42,290 bases of DNA from Bacteroidia bacterium (GTDB taxonomy: Bacteria; Bacteroidota; Bacteroidia; UKL13-3): NCBI GenBank assembly GCA_025454975.1, contig JALONK010000029.1, positions 1-42,290 on the forward strand. Reading direction: 5' to 3'. The notes below the pieces were generated by a model, which was not told the DNA's origin, did not search any database, and saw nothing but the letters and a program-made list of their open reading frames with translations. This document shows positions 17,658-26,300 of this stretch, piece by piece. How positions within the stretch are numbered: position 1 is the stretch's first letter; the number at the start of each line of letters is the position of its first letter. The position numbers and the translations under genes are program-made.

Positions 17658-18711
17658 TTTATTTAGCTATGCAGGTGGTGATACAACTCAAATTGTTTCA
17701 ACAGCTAAATATCTTGAAAAGCTAGGAGTTCAGGTAACAATTAAATTAAGTACCGAAAAAATTGATTATTCCCCTTATCATCTTATTCATTATTTTAATA
17801 TTATTGACCCTGAAGATATACTTGGGCACATATTTAAAAGTAAAAAGCCTTATGTGGTATCTACTATCTATGTTGATTACAGTGAATACGATAGAGTTGC
17901 AAGAAAGGATTTACTTGGTTTTGTAAGTAAGTTTATAGCCAAAAACAGAATTGAATATCTTAAAACAACCGCAAAGTTTTTATTAAAAGGCGAAAAGGTA
18001 AGTACCTTGCTTTTCTTTCTTTATGGGCACAAAAATTCAATCCGTTATATCCTTAAAAATGCCAGTGCTCTATTACCAAATTCACATAATGAGTATAAGC
18101 GAATTGTAAATGATTTTGGAATAGATAAACCATATTTTGTAATAACTAACGCCATTGATGCTGAATTATTCAAGTCTTCAAAAGAATATATACGAAATGA
18201 ACAATTGGTGTTATGTGCTGCCCGTATCGAAGGAAATAAAAATCAACTAAATCTTATTAAAGCAATCAACCAAACACCATATCAATTATGGTTGGTAGGA
18301 AAAACATCAACTAATCAAAAGCGATATGTTAGTTCATGTAAAAAACTAGCCAACCAACAAACAACCTTTTTAGCACCGGTAACACAAAACGAATTAGTAG
18401 CCTTATATGCACAAGCAAAAGTGCATGTGTTACCTAGCTGGTTTGAAACCACCGGTTTATCAAGTTTGGAAGCGGCAGCAATGGGTTGTAATATTGTTGT
18501 TGCAGATAAAGGAGATGTGCGTGAATATTTTGGAGATTTAGCTTATTATTGTTCGCCTGATAATCCTCAGTCAATACTTAATGCTATACAACAGGCTATG
18601 CAATCAGCAACTAATGAAGTTCTTAGGCAAAAAGTATTAACTGATTATACTTGGGAAAAAACAGCACAACAAACCTACCAAGCCTATAAAGCTATATTGA
18701 AAAATGATTGA
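17629..18711 (+). CDS. GT4-family glycosyltransferase
   Basis: Retaining GT-B glycosyltransferase that probably adds a sugar to the lipid-linked repeat unit in the cytoplasm. The N-terminal domain begins MKVLFIARHDLFSYAGGDTT, with the early glycine pair of GT4 enzymes. The C-terminal donor-binding domain has LVLCAARIEGNKNQLNLIKAI, then the E-x7-E motif (Glu273 in PSWFETTGLSSLEAAAMG and Glu281), and VADKGDVREYFGDLAYYCSPD. Length (360) is normal. Its ATG lies inside the end of the preceding gene and its stop overlaps the next start by 8 bases. Sugar specificity is unknown. Confidence 0.88.
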   Translation: MKVLFIARHDLFSYAGGDTTQIVSTAKYLEKLGVQVTIKLSTEKIDYSPYHLIHYFNIIDPEDILGHIFKSKKPYVVSTIYVDYSEYDRVARKDLLGFVSKFIAKNRIEYLKTTAKFLLKGEKVSTLLFFLYGHKNSIRYILKNASALLPNSHNEYKRIVNDFGIDKPYFVITNAIDAELFKSSKEYIRNEQLVLCAARIEGNKNQLNLIKAINQTPYQLWLVGKTSTNQKRYVSSCKKLANQQTTFLAPVTQNELVALYAQAKVHVLPSWFETTGLSSLEAAAMGCNIVVADKGDVREYFGDLAYYCSPDNPQSILNAIQQAMQSATNEVLRQKVLTDYTWEKTAQQTYQAYKAILKND

Positions 18712-19474
18712 TTTTATAAGATTAGAAAATGAAAAGGAGCAATTAAGGATACAATACTTAATTGCAAAACCTTTTCCTCATTTAATTATTGATGCATTTT
18801 GCTTTTCAGATAAAGCATTGTTGCTACACAATCAAATACCTGAAATTACAACTAAAAGTAGAGATTATGTATTTGCAGCCAATAAGTTCGAAAAATCAAA
18901 AATTAAAGATATTTCGCCATTGTTTGAAGAATTGTACAACGATCTGATTTCAGAACGATTTCAACAATTGCTCAGATTTATTACCAATGAAGATGTTTTT
19001 GTTGACCAAGCCTTTCATGGTGGAGGTATTCACCAAGGTAAAAAGAATAGTTTCTTAGATATGCATATTGATTTTAATTATCATCCACTGCATAAAAATT
19101 GGTTCCGAAATTTAAACTTACTTTATTATTTAAATAAAGATTGGAAGCCCGAATATGGCGGACATCTAAAAATAGAAGACCTGCGTTCCGGTGAAAAGAA
19201 AAGTTTAGAGGTTCCATTTAATAGATTAATCATTCAACAAACCCGCAATTATACCTTACATGGATATGATTTAACCTCTTTTCCTGAAGGTAATTATCGT
19301 ACATCAATAGCTGCTTACGCCTACACTATTCATCAAGTGCATATAGAACGGCCACGTACCACCGATTGGCACCCTGCAGATGGTCAGCCGATAAAACAAT
19401 TCTTGGCACGTATTTATGATCCTGCTGTAAAAATTAAAAATAAGTTGTTTGGCAGCTCTACAGCAAAGCATTAA
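18704..19474 (+). CDS. 2-oxoglutarate/Fe(II)-dependent oxygenase
   Basis: Belongs to the prolyl-4-hydroxylase-like 2OG-Fe(II) oxygenases, which hydroxylate an organic substrate while decarboxylating 2-oxoglutarate. The iron triad is visible as His121-x-Asp123 (FLDMHIDFNYHP) and His186 (NYTLHGYDL); Arg199 (GNYRTSIAAYAY) would bind 2-oxoglutarate. The core NLLYYLNKDWKPEYGGHLKIED matches the typical YLN.dW....GG.l.l pattern. There is no leader, so it acts in the cytoplasm. It sits inside the glycosyltransferase operon, overlapping both neighbours, which suggests that it hydroxylates a sugar, a lipid-linked intermediate or a non-sugar decoration of the glycan. The substrate is an inference from position only. 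Confidence 0.87.
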   Translation: MIDFIRLENEKEQLRIQYLIAKPFPHLIIDAFCFSDKALLLHNQIPEITTKSRDYVFAANKFEKSKIKDISPLFEELYNDLISERFQQLLRFITNEDVFVDQAFHGGGIHQGKKNSFLDMHIDFNYHPLHKNWFRNLNLLYYLNKDWKPEYGGHLKIEDLRSGEKKSLEVPFNRLIIQQTRNYTLHGYDLTSFPEGNYRTSIAAYAYTIHQVHIERPRTTDWHPADGQPIKQFLARIYDPAVKIKNKLFGSSTAKH

Positions 19475-20559
19475 TGAAAGTAGCCATTATAGGAACACGA
19501 GGCATTCCCAACCACTATGGCGGATTTGAACAGTTAGCTGAGTACCTGTCGGTGGCTTTGCATAATAAAGGTTTTGAAATTACAGTTTATAACTCATCAT
19601 TACATCCTTTTCAAAACTCCTCATACAAAGGTGTTCGAATAATTACATGTAAAGATTTTGAAGACAGATGGGGCACAGCAGGTCAGTTTATTTATGACCT
19701 GAATTGCATACTTCATTCTAGAAAAGAAAACTACGATGTAATTATTCAGCTTGGCTATACCAGCAGCTCTATTTGGTGGTTTTTATTACCATCATCTGCT
19801 AAAATAGTTACTAATATGGATGGTTTAGAATGGAAGCGATCTAAGTATTCATGGCCTGTAAAATTGTTTCTTCACCTTGCTGAATTTATAGCTGTTTTTT
19901 CAAGTGATGCACTAGTGGCCGATTCTGTTGGGATTGCATCTTATATTAAAAACAAGTTTAGAAAAGATTCCCACTATATTGCTTATGGAGCAAATATTTT
20001 TAAATCTCCTGATGCTTCCGTTTTAAATAAATATCAATTAAGTCCGTTTGCCTATTATTTAATTATTGCGCGATTAGAGCCCGAGAATAATATAGAAACT
20101 ATAATTAAAGGCTATCTAAAAAGTGATAAAAAATTCCCATTGGTAATTGTTGGGGGGTTAAATAAATATGGTGCACAACTCAAAAATAAATATAACAATC
20201 CCGGTGTGATTTTCTTAGGTAGTATTTACCAACTTGATGAGCTTAATCAACTTCGTTATCACTGTACATTATATTTTCATGGACATACTGTTGGAGGAAC
20301 AAATCCTTCCTTATTGGAAGCGATGGCTGCTCATGCATTTATTGTTGCTCATGATAATGTATTTAACCGATCCGTATTAATGCAAAGCGCTAAGTTTTTT
20401 GTTTCAGATGATGACATAGCAGCTTTAATTAATGAGGAAGTTAAAGAAGAACAACGCAAGCTGTTTACTGAATTTAATGCCGAAACCATTACTAAAAATT
20501 ATTCATGGCCTTTTATATCAGACAAATACGAACATTTGTTGAATACAATCATTAAATGA
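19474..20559 (+). CDS. DUF1972-type GT4 glycosyltransferase
   Basis: The N-terminus MKVAIIGTRGIPNHYGGFEQ is the signature of the DUF1972 domain found in rhamnosyltransferase-like GT4 enzymes. Further family blocks are TNMDGLEWKRSKYSWPVK, DALVADSVGIASYI, YGAN, and in the donor domain HGHTVGGTNPSLLEAMA. Members transfer a sugar, often to an early intermediate of surface polysaccharide. Length (361) is normal and all blocks are present. Its ATG shares one base with the oxygenase stop (TAATG) and its TGA overlaps the next ATG (ATGA), so it is translated as part of a coupled chain. Confidence 0.92.
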   Translation: MKVAIIGTRGIPNHYGGFEQLAEYLSVALHNKGFEITVYNSSLHPFQNSSYKGVRIITCKDFEDRWGTAGQFIYDLNCILHSRKENYDVIIQLGYTSSSIWWFLLPSSAKIVTNMDGLEWKRSKYSWPVKLFLHLAEFIAVFSSDALVADSVGIASYIKNKFRKDSHYIAYGANIFKSPDASVLNKYQLSPFAYYLIIARLEPENNIETIIKGYLKSDKKFPLVIVGGLNKYGAQLKNKYNNPGVIFLGSIYQLDELNQLRYHCTLYFHGHTVGGTNPSLLEAMAAHAFIVAHDNVFNRSVLMQSAKFFVSDDDIAALINEEVKEEQRKLFTEFNAETITKNYSWPFISDKYEHLLNTIIK

Positions 20560-21800
20560 AGCTTATAAGCCGGTATATCAACGCTGAACAATTACAATCT
20601 ACTTCATTACTGTTGGTGGTGCTTACCATGTGTTTGCCCATTCCAATCAATAATGTTTGTATTATTCTTGCGCTATTACTTCAAGTTATCCATTGGCGTT
20701 TTAATACTTTTTTGCAACAAGCAAAGCATAATAAAGTAAATATACTTTTTGTCTGTTTTTTTCTTATATGTTTATTCTCAGCATGGCACAGTAATCAACA
20801 GGATCAGGCTGCCATTGAAATTGAAAAGCGACTTTTGTTTATCATCTTTCCGGTTATTATAACCGGGGTAAATAAAATATATGATGTAAAACGAATAGAA
20901 AGGACATTTGCTGTGGCCACCACTATTGCAATTCTATATTGTATAATAATTGCAGTAATCAACTATTCTGCTACCCATCAAACAGATGTATTCTTTTACC
21001 ATAAGTTTTCTAACGCAATCCATTTTAATGCAATCTATCTTTCAATGTATGCCGTGTTTGGTGTATTTATATGTTTAGTTCATTACCGTAATTCGGCCCC
21101 GCTTTCTAAAAAAATATTAGCTTTTTGCTGCATAATATTATTCATAGGTGTAATTTTACTTAATTCAAAAAACATGCTTTTTGTATTGCTCGCAGGCATG
21201 TTATGGATCACCGTTCAATTTTTAGCCATGCCTAAAAAATGGCTTTTTGTACTTCCAATTATTTTAATTGTATTGTCATTAATTAATCCGGTTCGTCAAC
21301 GATTCATTACTGAATTAAAATCCGATTTTAGTGTCGTTAAACAAGACTCTTTTAGGTATGATACACCATTTTCAGGAGCAACCCTACGTCTTGTGCTATG
21401 GAAAAATAGTTTGCTTATAATTGAAGAACAAAATGCATGGATAACCGGAATAGGGTTGGGCGACTTTCAAAGCTCATTAAATCAATTATACCAACAAACC
21501 GGAATGTACACCGGAAATCCTAAATTAGGCGATACCGGTTACCTTGGCTACAACCCGCATAATTTTTGGGTTGAAGTGTTCTTGTTCAGTGGTTTAGTCG
21601 GATTGCTTATTTGTACGCTGATTGTTGTTTTTTTAGCTTACCAGTGCATACGAACCAGGTTATACCTTGGCATTTTACTTATCTTTATTTTTTTATCATT
21701 AAGCGTAACCGAATGTTTGTTAAGTACAAATAAAGGTATCGTTTTCTTTACCTTTTTTTTCTCGTTGTATTCTTCGGTTAAAATTATTAAAAGCCGATAG
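20556..21800 (+). CDS. O-antigen ligase/polymerase family membrane protein (Wzy_C-like)
   Basis: 414 residues with about 11 helices. The big periplasmic loop contains TLRLVLWKNSLLIIEEQNAW, ITGIGLGDFQSSLNQLYQ and GYNPHNFWVEVFLFSGLVG; the NPHN...E....G.xG pattern is typical of the Wzy_C/WaaL family. This makes it the better ligase candidate of the two such proteins in the locus, the other being at 16386. It overlaps the DUF1972 glycosyltransferase by four bases. A 110-base gap before the sugar-transferase gene follows. Whether it joins glycan to lipid A or to protein, or polymerises, cannot be decided from sequence. Confidence 0.82.
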   Translation: MKLISRYINAEQLQSTSLLLVVLTMCLPIPINNVCIILALLLQVIHWRFNTFLQQAKHNKVNILFVCFFLICLFSAWHSNQQDQAAIEIEKRLLFIIFPVIITGVNKIYDVKRIERTFAVATTIAILYCIIIAVINYSATHQTDVFFYHKFSNAIHFNAIYLSMYAVFGVFICLVHYRNSAPLSKKILAFCCIILFIGVILLNSKNMLFVLLAGMLWITVQFLAMPKKWLFVLPIILIVLSLINPVRQRFITELKSDFSVVKQDSFRYDTPFSGATLRLVLWKNSLLIIEEQNAWITGIGLGDFQSSLNQLYQQTGMYTGNPKLGDTGYLGYNPHNFWVEVFLFSGLVGLLICTLIVVFLAYQCIRTRLYLGILLIFIFLSLSVTECLLSTNKGIVFFTFFFSLYSSVKIIKSR

Positions 21801-21910
21801 ATTTTCAGCATTTCTTTTGTTATGTTTGGTGTCTGTTTTAGTTGTTTCCCCACGTTACAATTGCCAATTTAAATAACTGACTGTTGTAATTATAACTAAC
21901 ACCTATTGTT

Positions 21911-22543
21911 TTGGAAAATTTTGAGATTGATTGCAAACTAGATAATCCATTTTATGCCGCCCTTAAGCGCTTATTCGATTTGTGCTTTACATTAGTTGCC
22001 TTTGTGATGATTCTGGTTTGGCTTATCCCGTTGCTTGCTTTATTAATAAAATTAACCTCTAAGGGTCCGGTTTTTTTCTTGCAAAAACGCACAGGGTATA
22101 AAAATAAACCATTTGTTTGTATAAAGTTTCGATCAATGAGGTTAAATGATGAAGCTGATACCAAACACGCCATAAAGAATGATGCAAGAGTAACTGCTGT
22201 CGGATATTATTTACGCAAGTTTAGCTTAGATGAATTACCTCAGTTTATTAATGTATTCCTAGGACAAATGTCGGTAGTTGGGCCGCGTCCACTTATGATT
22301 AAACATACAATGGAAAATGAGAAAGTACTCATAAATTACCAATGCCGTCATCATGTTAAGCCCGGTATTACCGGTTTATCTCAATATAAAGGATACCGAG
22401 GGGAAATGCACGATTACCAAATGCTACGTAATAGGCTGCGTCTTGATTTATTTTATATCAATCATTGGAGCTTTACTTTAGATTCGTTTATCATTGTTAA
22501 AAGCATAAAATTAATGTTGTTTGGTGATGCTAAGGCATTTTAA
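21911..22543 (+). CDS. Initiating polyprenyl-phosphate sugar-1-phosphate transferase
   Basis: A WcaJ/PglC-type bacterial sugar transferase that moves a sugar-1-phosphate from a UDP-sugar to undecaprenyl phosphate, the first step of glycan assembly. At 210 residues it is the short form: one N-terminal membrane segment (LCFTLVAFVMILVWLIPLLALLI-like, ~20-42) and the catalytic domain. Family motifs are KRLFDL, GPVFFLQKRTGYKNKPF, IKFRSM, LRKFSLDELPQFINVFLG and SVVGPRPL, then KPGITGLSQ. The start is TTG at 21911; the frame is closed at 21893 and has no ATG before the membrane helix. Its place in the middle of the locus is common in Wzx/Wzy systems. Confidence 0.92.
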   Translation: MENFEIDCKLDNPFYAALKRLFDLCFTLVAFVMILVWLIPLLALLIKLTSKGPVFFLQKRTGYKNKPFVCIKFRSMRLNDEADTKHAIKNDARVTAVGYYLRKFSLDELPQFINVFLGQMSVVGPRPLMIKHTMENEKVLINYQCRHHVKPGITGLSQYKGYRGEMHDYQMLRNRLRLDLFYINHWSFTLDSFIIVKSIKLMLFGDAKAF

Positions 22544-22623
22544 CATGCTACGCTAAAAGTATAACCTAACTCCTTAAATTATGCCAAATAAAAAACAGTA
22601 AATGTTATGTAATCAAATAAATT

Positions 22624-23790
22624 ATGATTAAAGGAGATGCTCTCTTTAATATTTTAAAAAATGTATTAGCAACTTTTCAGTTGTTCATATTATCAATTAT
22701 TGTTGTGCAGTTAACCTCGTTAGCTGTTTGGGGCGATTTTATTCGCGTTTATTTGATTTGTACCTTAATAGTTATGTTAATTAATACAGGTAGTAAAGAG
22801 TTTCTTATCACTGCTATAAGTCATACTCCAACTCAACAATGGCAACTATTGTATAATCACTTTTGGTTTCGTTTTTTACTGCTGCTTGCTATTGTGCCTG
22901 GCTTGTTTTTGTTCGCAAAGTTTAACGTCATTACTTTGCTGATAGTTTTAATAATGATTTTTATACGAACCATTTTGTCAAGTGTTGATGGCCTGGTAGT
23001 GTATAATAAGGCATTTAACTTAAGCTTCTATGTTGAGTTATTCTCCTTATTCATGCTTTTGATTATGCTCATTACGGCGTATAATTTTACAAAATTAAAT
23101 ACTCATGTTATACTGCTATTGATGATTTTTATTGATACAGTAAAACTGTTTGCTTTTAATCACCGTTTTAAACTATTTCGATATTTTCGTGTACAAGATT
23201 ATTCATTTCTTAAACAAGTTAAATCAATAACACCTTATATGCTTATTGGTATAATTGGTTTTATTATGAATAAGGCTGACCTGTATGTTTTTACTTGGTT
23301 ATCGCCCGATAAAGAATCTGTAGCTGTTTATCATATTTTAAACACATTAACTAATGGTATATTAATTATCATTAGTTCTATGATTCTTGTTCGAAGTAAA
23401 GTTTTTTTTCGTATGCCTTTATCATTAATTAAACCTCTTCAATTTAAATATCTTTTGTACAGTTCTGCTATTATTATGTTTTGCCTCGGATTATTTTATG
23501 CAGTTGCCCCAATCGTATTTAAATATAACGTGGGAGTGCTGGCTTTGCTGCTAATCGGCCTTAATGGAATTGTATTTAGTCAGTATGTGATATTAATTTA
23601 CTTGAATCTACGATTCAACCAAATTAAAAACAATAACCTTATTATTGGGGTTGCCGGATGCACACAGATTGCTGCTACGTTTTTGCTTGTGCCTGTTTTT
23701 AATGTAGAAGGAGCATTATCAGCTGTTCTATTATCTAACTTAATTGTAGGTTTCGGGTTGAGGATAAGTACGACTAAATATTTGACCTGA
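22624..23790 (+). CDS. Second, shorter Wzx/MATE-like flippase
   Basis: 388 residues, almost all hydrophobic, with about 11-12 helices. It starts IKGDALFNILKNVLATFQLFILSIIVVQ and has WGDFIRVYLICTLIVMLINTGSKEFLITAIS, the helix 1-2 pattern of MOP-superfamily flippases. The segment MLIGIIGFIMNKADLYVFTWLS matches the mid-protein helix with a charged residue pair seen in Wzx. It is about 90 residues shorter than the flippase at 14936, and unlike it. Its last 51 bases overlap, tail to tail, the end of the SGNH gene on the other strand. It may flip a different lipid-linked glycan, or have another transport role. Confidence 0.7.
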   Translation: MIKGDALFNILKNVLATFQLFILSIIVVQLTSLAVWGDFIRVYLICTLIVMLINTGSKEFLITAISHTPTQQWQLLYNHFWFRFLLLLAIVPGLFLFAKFNVITLLIVLIMIFIRTILSSVDGLVVYNKAFNLSFYVELFSLFMLLIMLITAYNFTKLNTHVILLLMIFIDTVKLFAFNHRFKLFRYFRVQDYSFLKQVKSITPYMLIGIIGFIMNKADLYVFTWLSPDKESVAVYHILNTLTNGILIIISSMILVRSKVFFRMPLSLIKPLQFKYLLYSSAIIMFCLGLFYAVAPIVFKYNVGVLALLLIGLNGIVFSQYVILIYLNLRFNQIKNNNLIIGVAGCTQIAATFLLVPVFNVEGALSAVLLSNLIVGFGLRISTTKYLT

Positions 23791-25062
23791 ATCTTTAGCT
23801 ACCGATTGGTGTTTTAAAATTAAACCGGCAATCAATGCATTCATGGATTTAGAATAATGTGTTAAATCAACATAAGGATAATCACAATATCGCTCAGCAT
23901 CAGAAATATCAATCATTCTTTTCAGTTCACCTGACCGAATTTTTGTTTTAATATGTTCATATACAGGCTTAACATTTTTGTATATAAGTGCTGATTGTTT
24001 TATGTTGTTTGTGTCAACAATAAATAAATTTTTTGAACTGAATACCCCAAACGGCTGAAAATAAACTTGGAAATCAAAATTGTAGTGGCTGCTTAAGGCC
24101 TGTACAAGATCAATATTTGTTTTATAATAATTTAAGATTTGTGCAAGGAAATTTGAAATGTCTTTTGTTTGTTGGGATAATATTTCACTGATATAATAAT
24201 GTAAAAAAGGTTGTTTAGTATAAAGATCATTCATGTGGTATACCCCTTGTAATTCTTCAGATGTAGGCTGATTATTTTGAATATAGTTTTTAGCCCTGTA
24301 TTCATAATAAAGCCTGATAATAGGTAAAGAATATAGGGCTGAAAATGTCGTTTTTGTTTTTGCCACATCATTTGGTAATCTGTATGAATTAAAGTTTTTC
24401 GCACTAAATTCCGTATGGTGTAAGGTTGTTTGCCCTAATGAGTATAAGTCATTCAAGCCGTCAATAAATATAACTGATTTGGGTCGATACCCTTTTTTTA
24501 GTAACAATATTAATTTGTTTATTTCAGTTAGCTGATTGTATGCCGGTACTCCGAAATTTATGTATTTGTTGGTTGAATCAAATAAATTTAAAAAAGACGC
24601 AATGGTTTCGTTACCCGCTACCCCTACACCAAATGCCGTACTTCCACCAAATACCCAAACACTTCCATTAATTATTGATTTGATGTTTTTATCGTGAATA
24701 AATGAATCGTACCTGCAATTTTCAAATCCAATATGATAGTACTTCGTTTGGACAGGTATTGTCATAAATTCTAGAACGGGATGCGACTTTACATTGGGAA
24801 ATTGCGAATAAATACCTTTTATTTCTTCAATTGACTTCCCATCATGTATTTGCTGCATTAATTCAGGGTTATTGGCTAATAAATCATGAGGGGTTTTATA
24901 ATATTGCTCAAGATTATTCTTCTGAGCAGGCGAAGGTATAAAGTTTGCAAGTATATTTAGTGCTATAAATATAATTACCGTGTTCATAAGAATGATTGAT
25001 AAGCTGCGATAAATTGCAATGCTTTTTTGTAATACACCTCTTACATTAGGCCTGTTAATCAT
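23740..25062 (-). CDS. Membrane-anchored SGNH/GDSL-type hydrolase
   Basis: 440 residues with one N-terminal membrane helix (~20-42, SLSIILMNTVIIFIALNILA) and a periplasmic catalytic domain. All four SGNH blocks can be read: Ser141 in VFGGSTAFGVGV, Gly171 in NFGVPAYNQ, Asn204 in FIDGLNDLYS, and Asp399-x-x-His402 in YVDLTHYSKSMNALIAG. Such proteins often remove or transfer acyl groups on surface sugars. The position inside the polysaccharide locus fits O-acyl editing of the glycan. It is transcribed against the main operon, divergent from the CxxCH lipoprotein gene (66 bases) and overlapping the flippase at its 3' end. Confidence 0.8.
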   Translation of the reverse strand: MINRPNVRGVLQKSIAIYRSLSIILMNTVIIFIALNILANFIPSPAQKNNLEQYYKTPHDLLANNPELMQQIHDGKSIEEIKGIYSQFPNVKSHPVLEFMTIPVQTKYYHIGFENCRYDSFIHDKNIKSIINGSVWVFGGSTAFGVGVAGNETIASFLNLFDSTNKYINFGVPAYNQLTEINKLILLLKKGYRPKSVIFIDGLNDLYSLGQTTLHHTEFSAKNFNSYRLPNDVAKTKTTFSALYSLPIIRLYYEYRAKNYIQNNQPTSEELQGVYHMNDLYTKQPFLHYYISEILSQQTKDISNFLAQILNYYKTNIDLVQALSSHYNFDFQVYFQPFGVFSSKNLFIVDTNNIKQSALIYKNVKPVYEHIKTKIRSGELKRMIDISDAERYCDYPYVDLTHYSKSMNALIAGLILKHQSVAKDSGQIFSRTYPQPETYN

Positions 25063-25128
25063 AGTGGATTTAATATTCGAATTTATTAATTTTATTCGTA
25101 ACTATGCATGTAAATTGATAAATCGAAA

Positions 25129-26292
25129 ATGCACAGCCGAACCATTGTAAGCGCAATATACTTTTGCTTAATAGCTATTGTGTTTGGTGTGTTTATTGAA
25201 GCCTGTAAACATGAAAACTACCAGCCGCCTGAATCCAACCTCACTATTAAACTTAAATGGAATAAGGGCTACAATGCTGAAACAATTGACAAAGCAGCTA
25301 CAGGATTGTTATGGTGCTTTAGTTTCTTGGGTGCCGAATTACCTAAAGGTAGCTTTGAACAGGCAGTAACCTTTAATCAACAAGTTTTAACAGTGCAGTT
25401 AAACAAACTTGGATTTAATTCGCAGGCTATTGAAGCATTCTCTAAATTAATTCCGATTATTAAATCAAGTGAAGAATATAAAATTACAGGCGCAATTGAT
25501 TTAGGACGTTTTATAATGCTCACGTTAAATTCATCTTACCACTATTATGCCATTGTTGGTATGCCGCTTTTATTTAATGAATTTAAAGCAGGTAAGCGAT
25601 TTGACAATAAATTGTTTGTTTCTACCAATTCCAAAATTTCGCGCAATGACAGAAAAATTCAATTGCCCGATAGCAATAACACAAGCTTTAAAGAAGATGC
25701 ATATATCGCTAATGAATGTGAAGGACGCATTAATTTAGGTCAAACAACTATTGTTGCGCATGAAGTGTCGGAGCAAATGCCCAATGGACAATTTCGTTTT
25801 GCGGTATATGATACCACAGGTAGTTTATTAACCGCAGCAAAAGGTGAGGCCGGGAAACCTGCTAAATGTTTATGGTGTCACGAAATTTATGTTTCACCAT
25901 TGTTTGCCCCTCAAACCGATGTTCCGGGTTATTATAGTGCTGAGGAGTTTAATAGAATAGTCGCCAGAAATATGCTTCGTATCACTGCATATCGTAATAC
26001 ATTAACCTCTGATTTAGATTTTAAAAAGAGACAAGACCATACTTTAATGGAGTTATTGTACATTTCATTTACGGAGCCTTCGGCCGAACGTTTATCACTA
26101 GAGTGGGGATTGACAGTTGAAGTTGTGAAAGAAAAATTAAAAGGATTAACAACACACCGACATGATGAATTTGACTACTTAGGTGATTTATACTATAGGG
26201 AAGAAGTTGAACCCTTTGCTCCATTTGCAGCTATCAAAACACCAACATCGGCACGCGAAAAATCATCTTACGAACCTCGTTTAATACCATAA
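25129..26292 (+). CDS. Exported lipoprotein with a single CxxCH (haem c-like) motif
   Basis: 387 residues. The leader ends FIEAC, giving a lipidated Cys26 and an outward-facing product. One CxxCH motif is present, Cys247-Leu-Trp-Cys250-His251 within GKPAKCLWCHEIY, which could attach haem c. No standard cytochrome c fold is obvious around it, and the remaining protein has no repeats or enzyme motif I know. Later landmarks are QDHTLMELLYISF and THRHDEFDYLGDLYYREE, the latter rich in His and acidic residues that might bind metal. It is 8 bases upstream of the first radical SAM gene, in the same direction, so it is likely the first gene of that operon. Haem binding is an inference; a zinc site is the alternative. 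Confidence 0.7.
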   Translation: MHSRTIVSAIYFCLIAIVFGVFIEACKHENYQPPESNLTIKLKWNKGYNAETIDKAATGLLWCFSFLGAELPKGSFEQAVTFNQQVLTVQLNKLGFNSQAIEAFSKLIPIIKSSEEYKITGAIDLGRFIMLTLNSSYHYYAIVGMPLLFNEFKAGKRFDNKLFVSTNSKISRNDRKIQLPDSNNTSFKEDAYIANECEGRINLGQTTIVAHEVSEQMPNGQFRFAVYDTTGSLLTAAKGEAGKPAKCLWCHEIYVSPLFAPQTDVPGYYSAEEFNRIVARNMLRITAYRNTLTSDLDFKKRQDHTLMELLYISFTEPSAERLSLEWGLTVEVVKEKLKGLTTHRHDEFDYLGDLYYREEVEPFAPFAAIKTPTSAREKSSYEPRLIP

Positions 26293-26300
26293 TTGGAATA

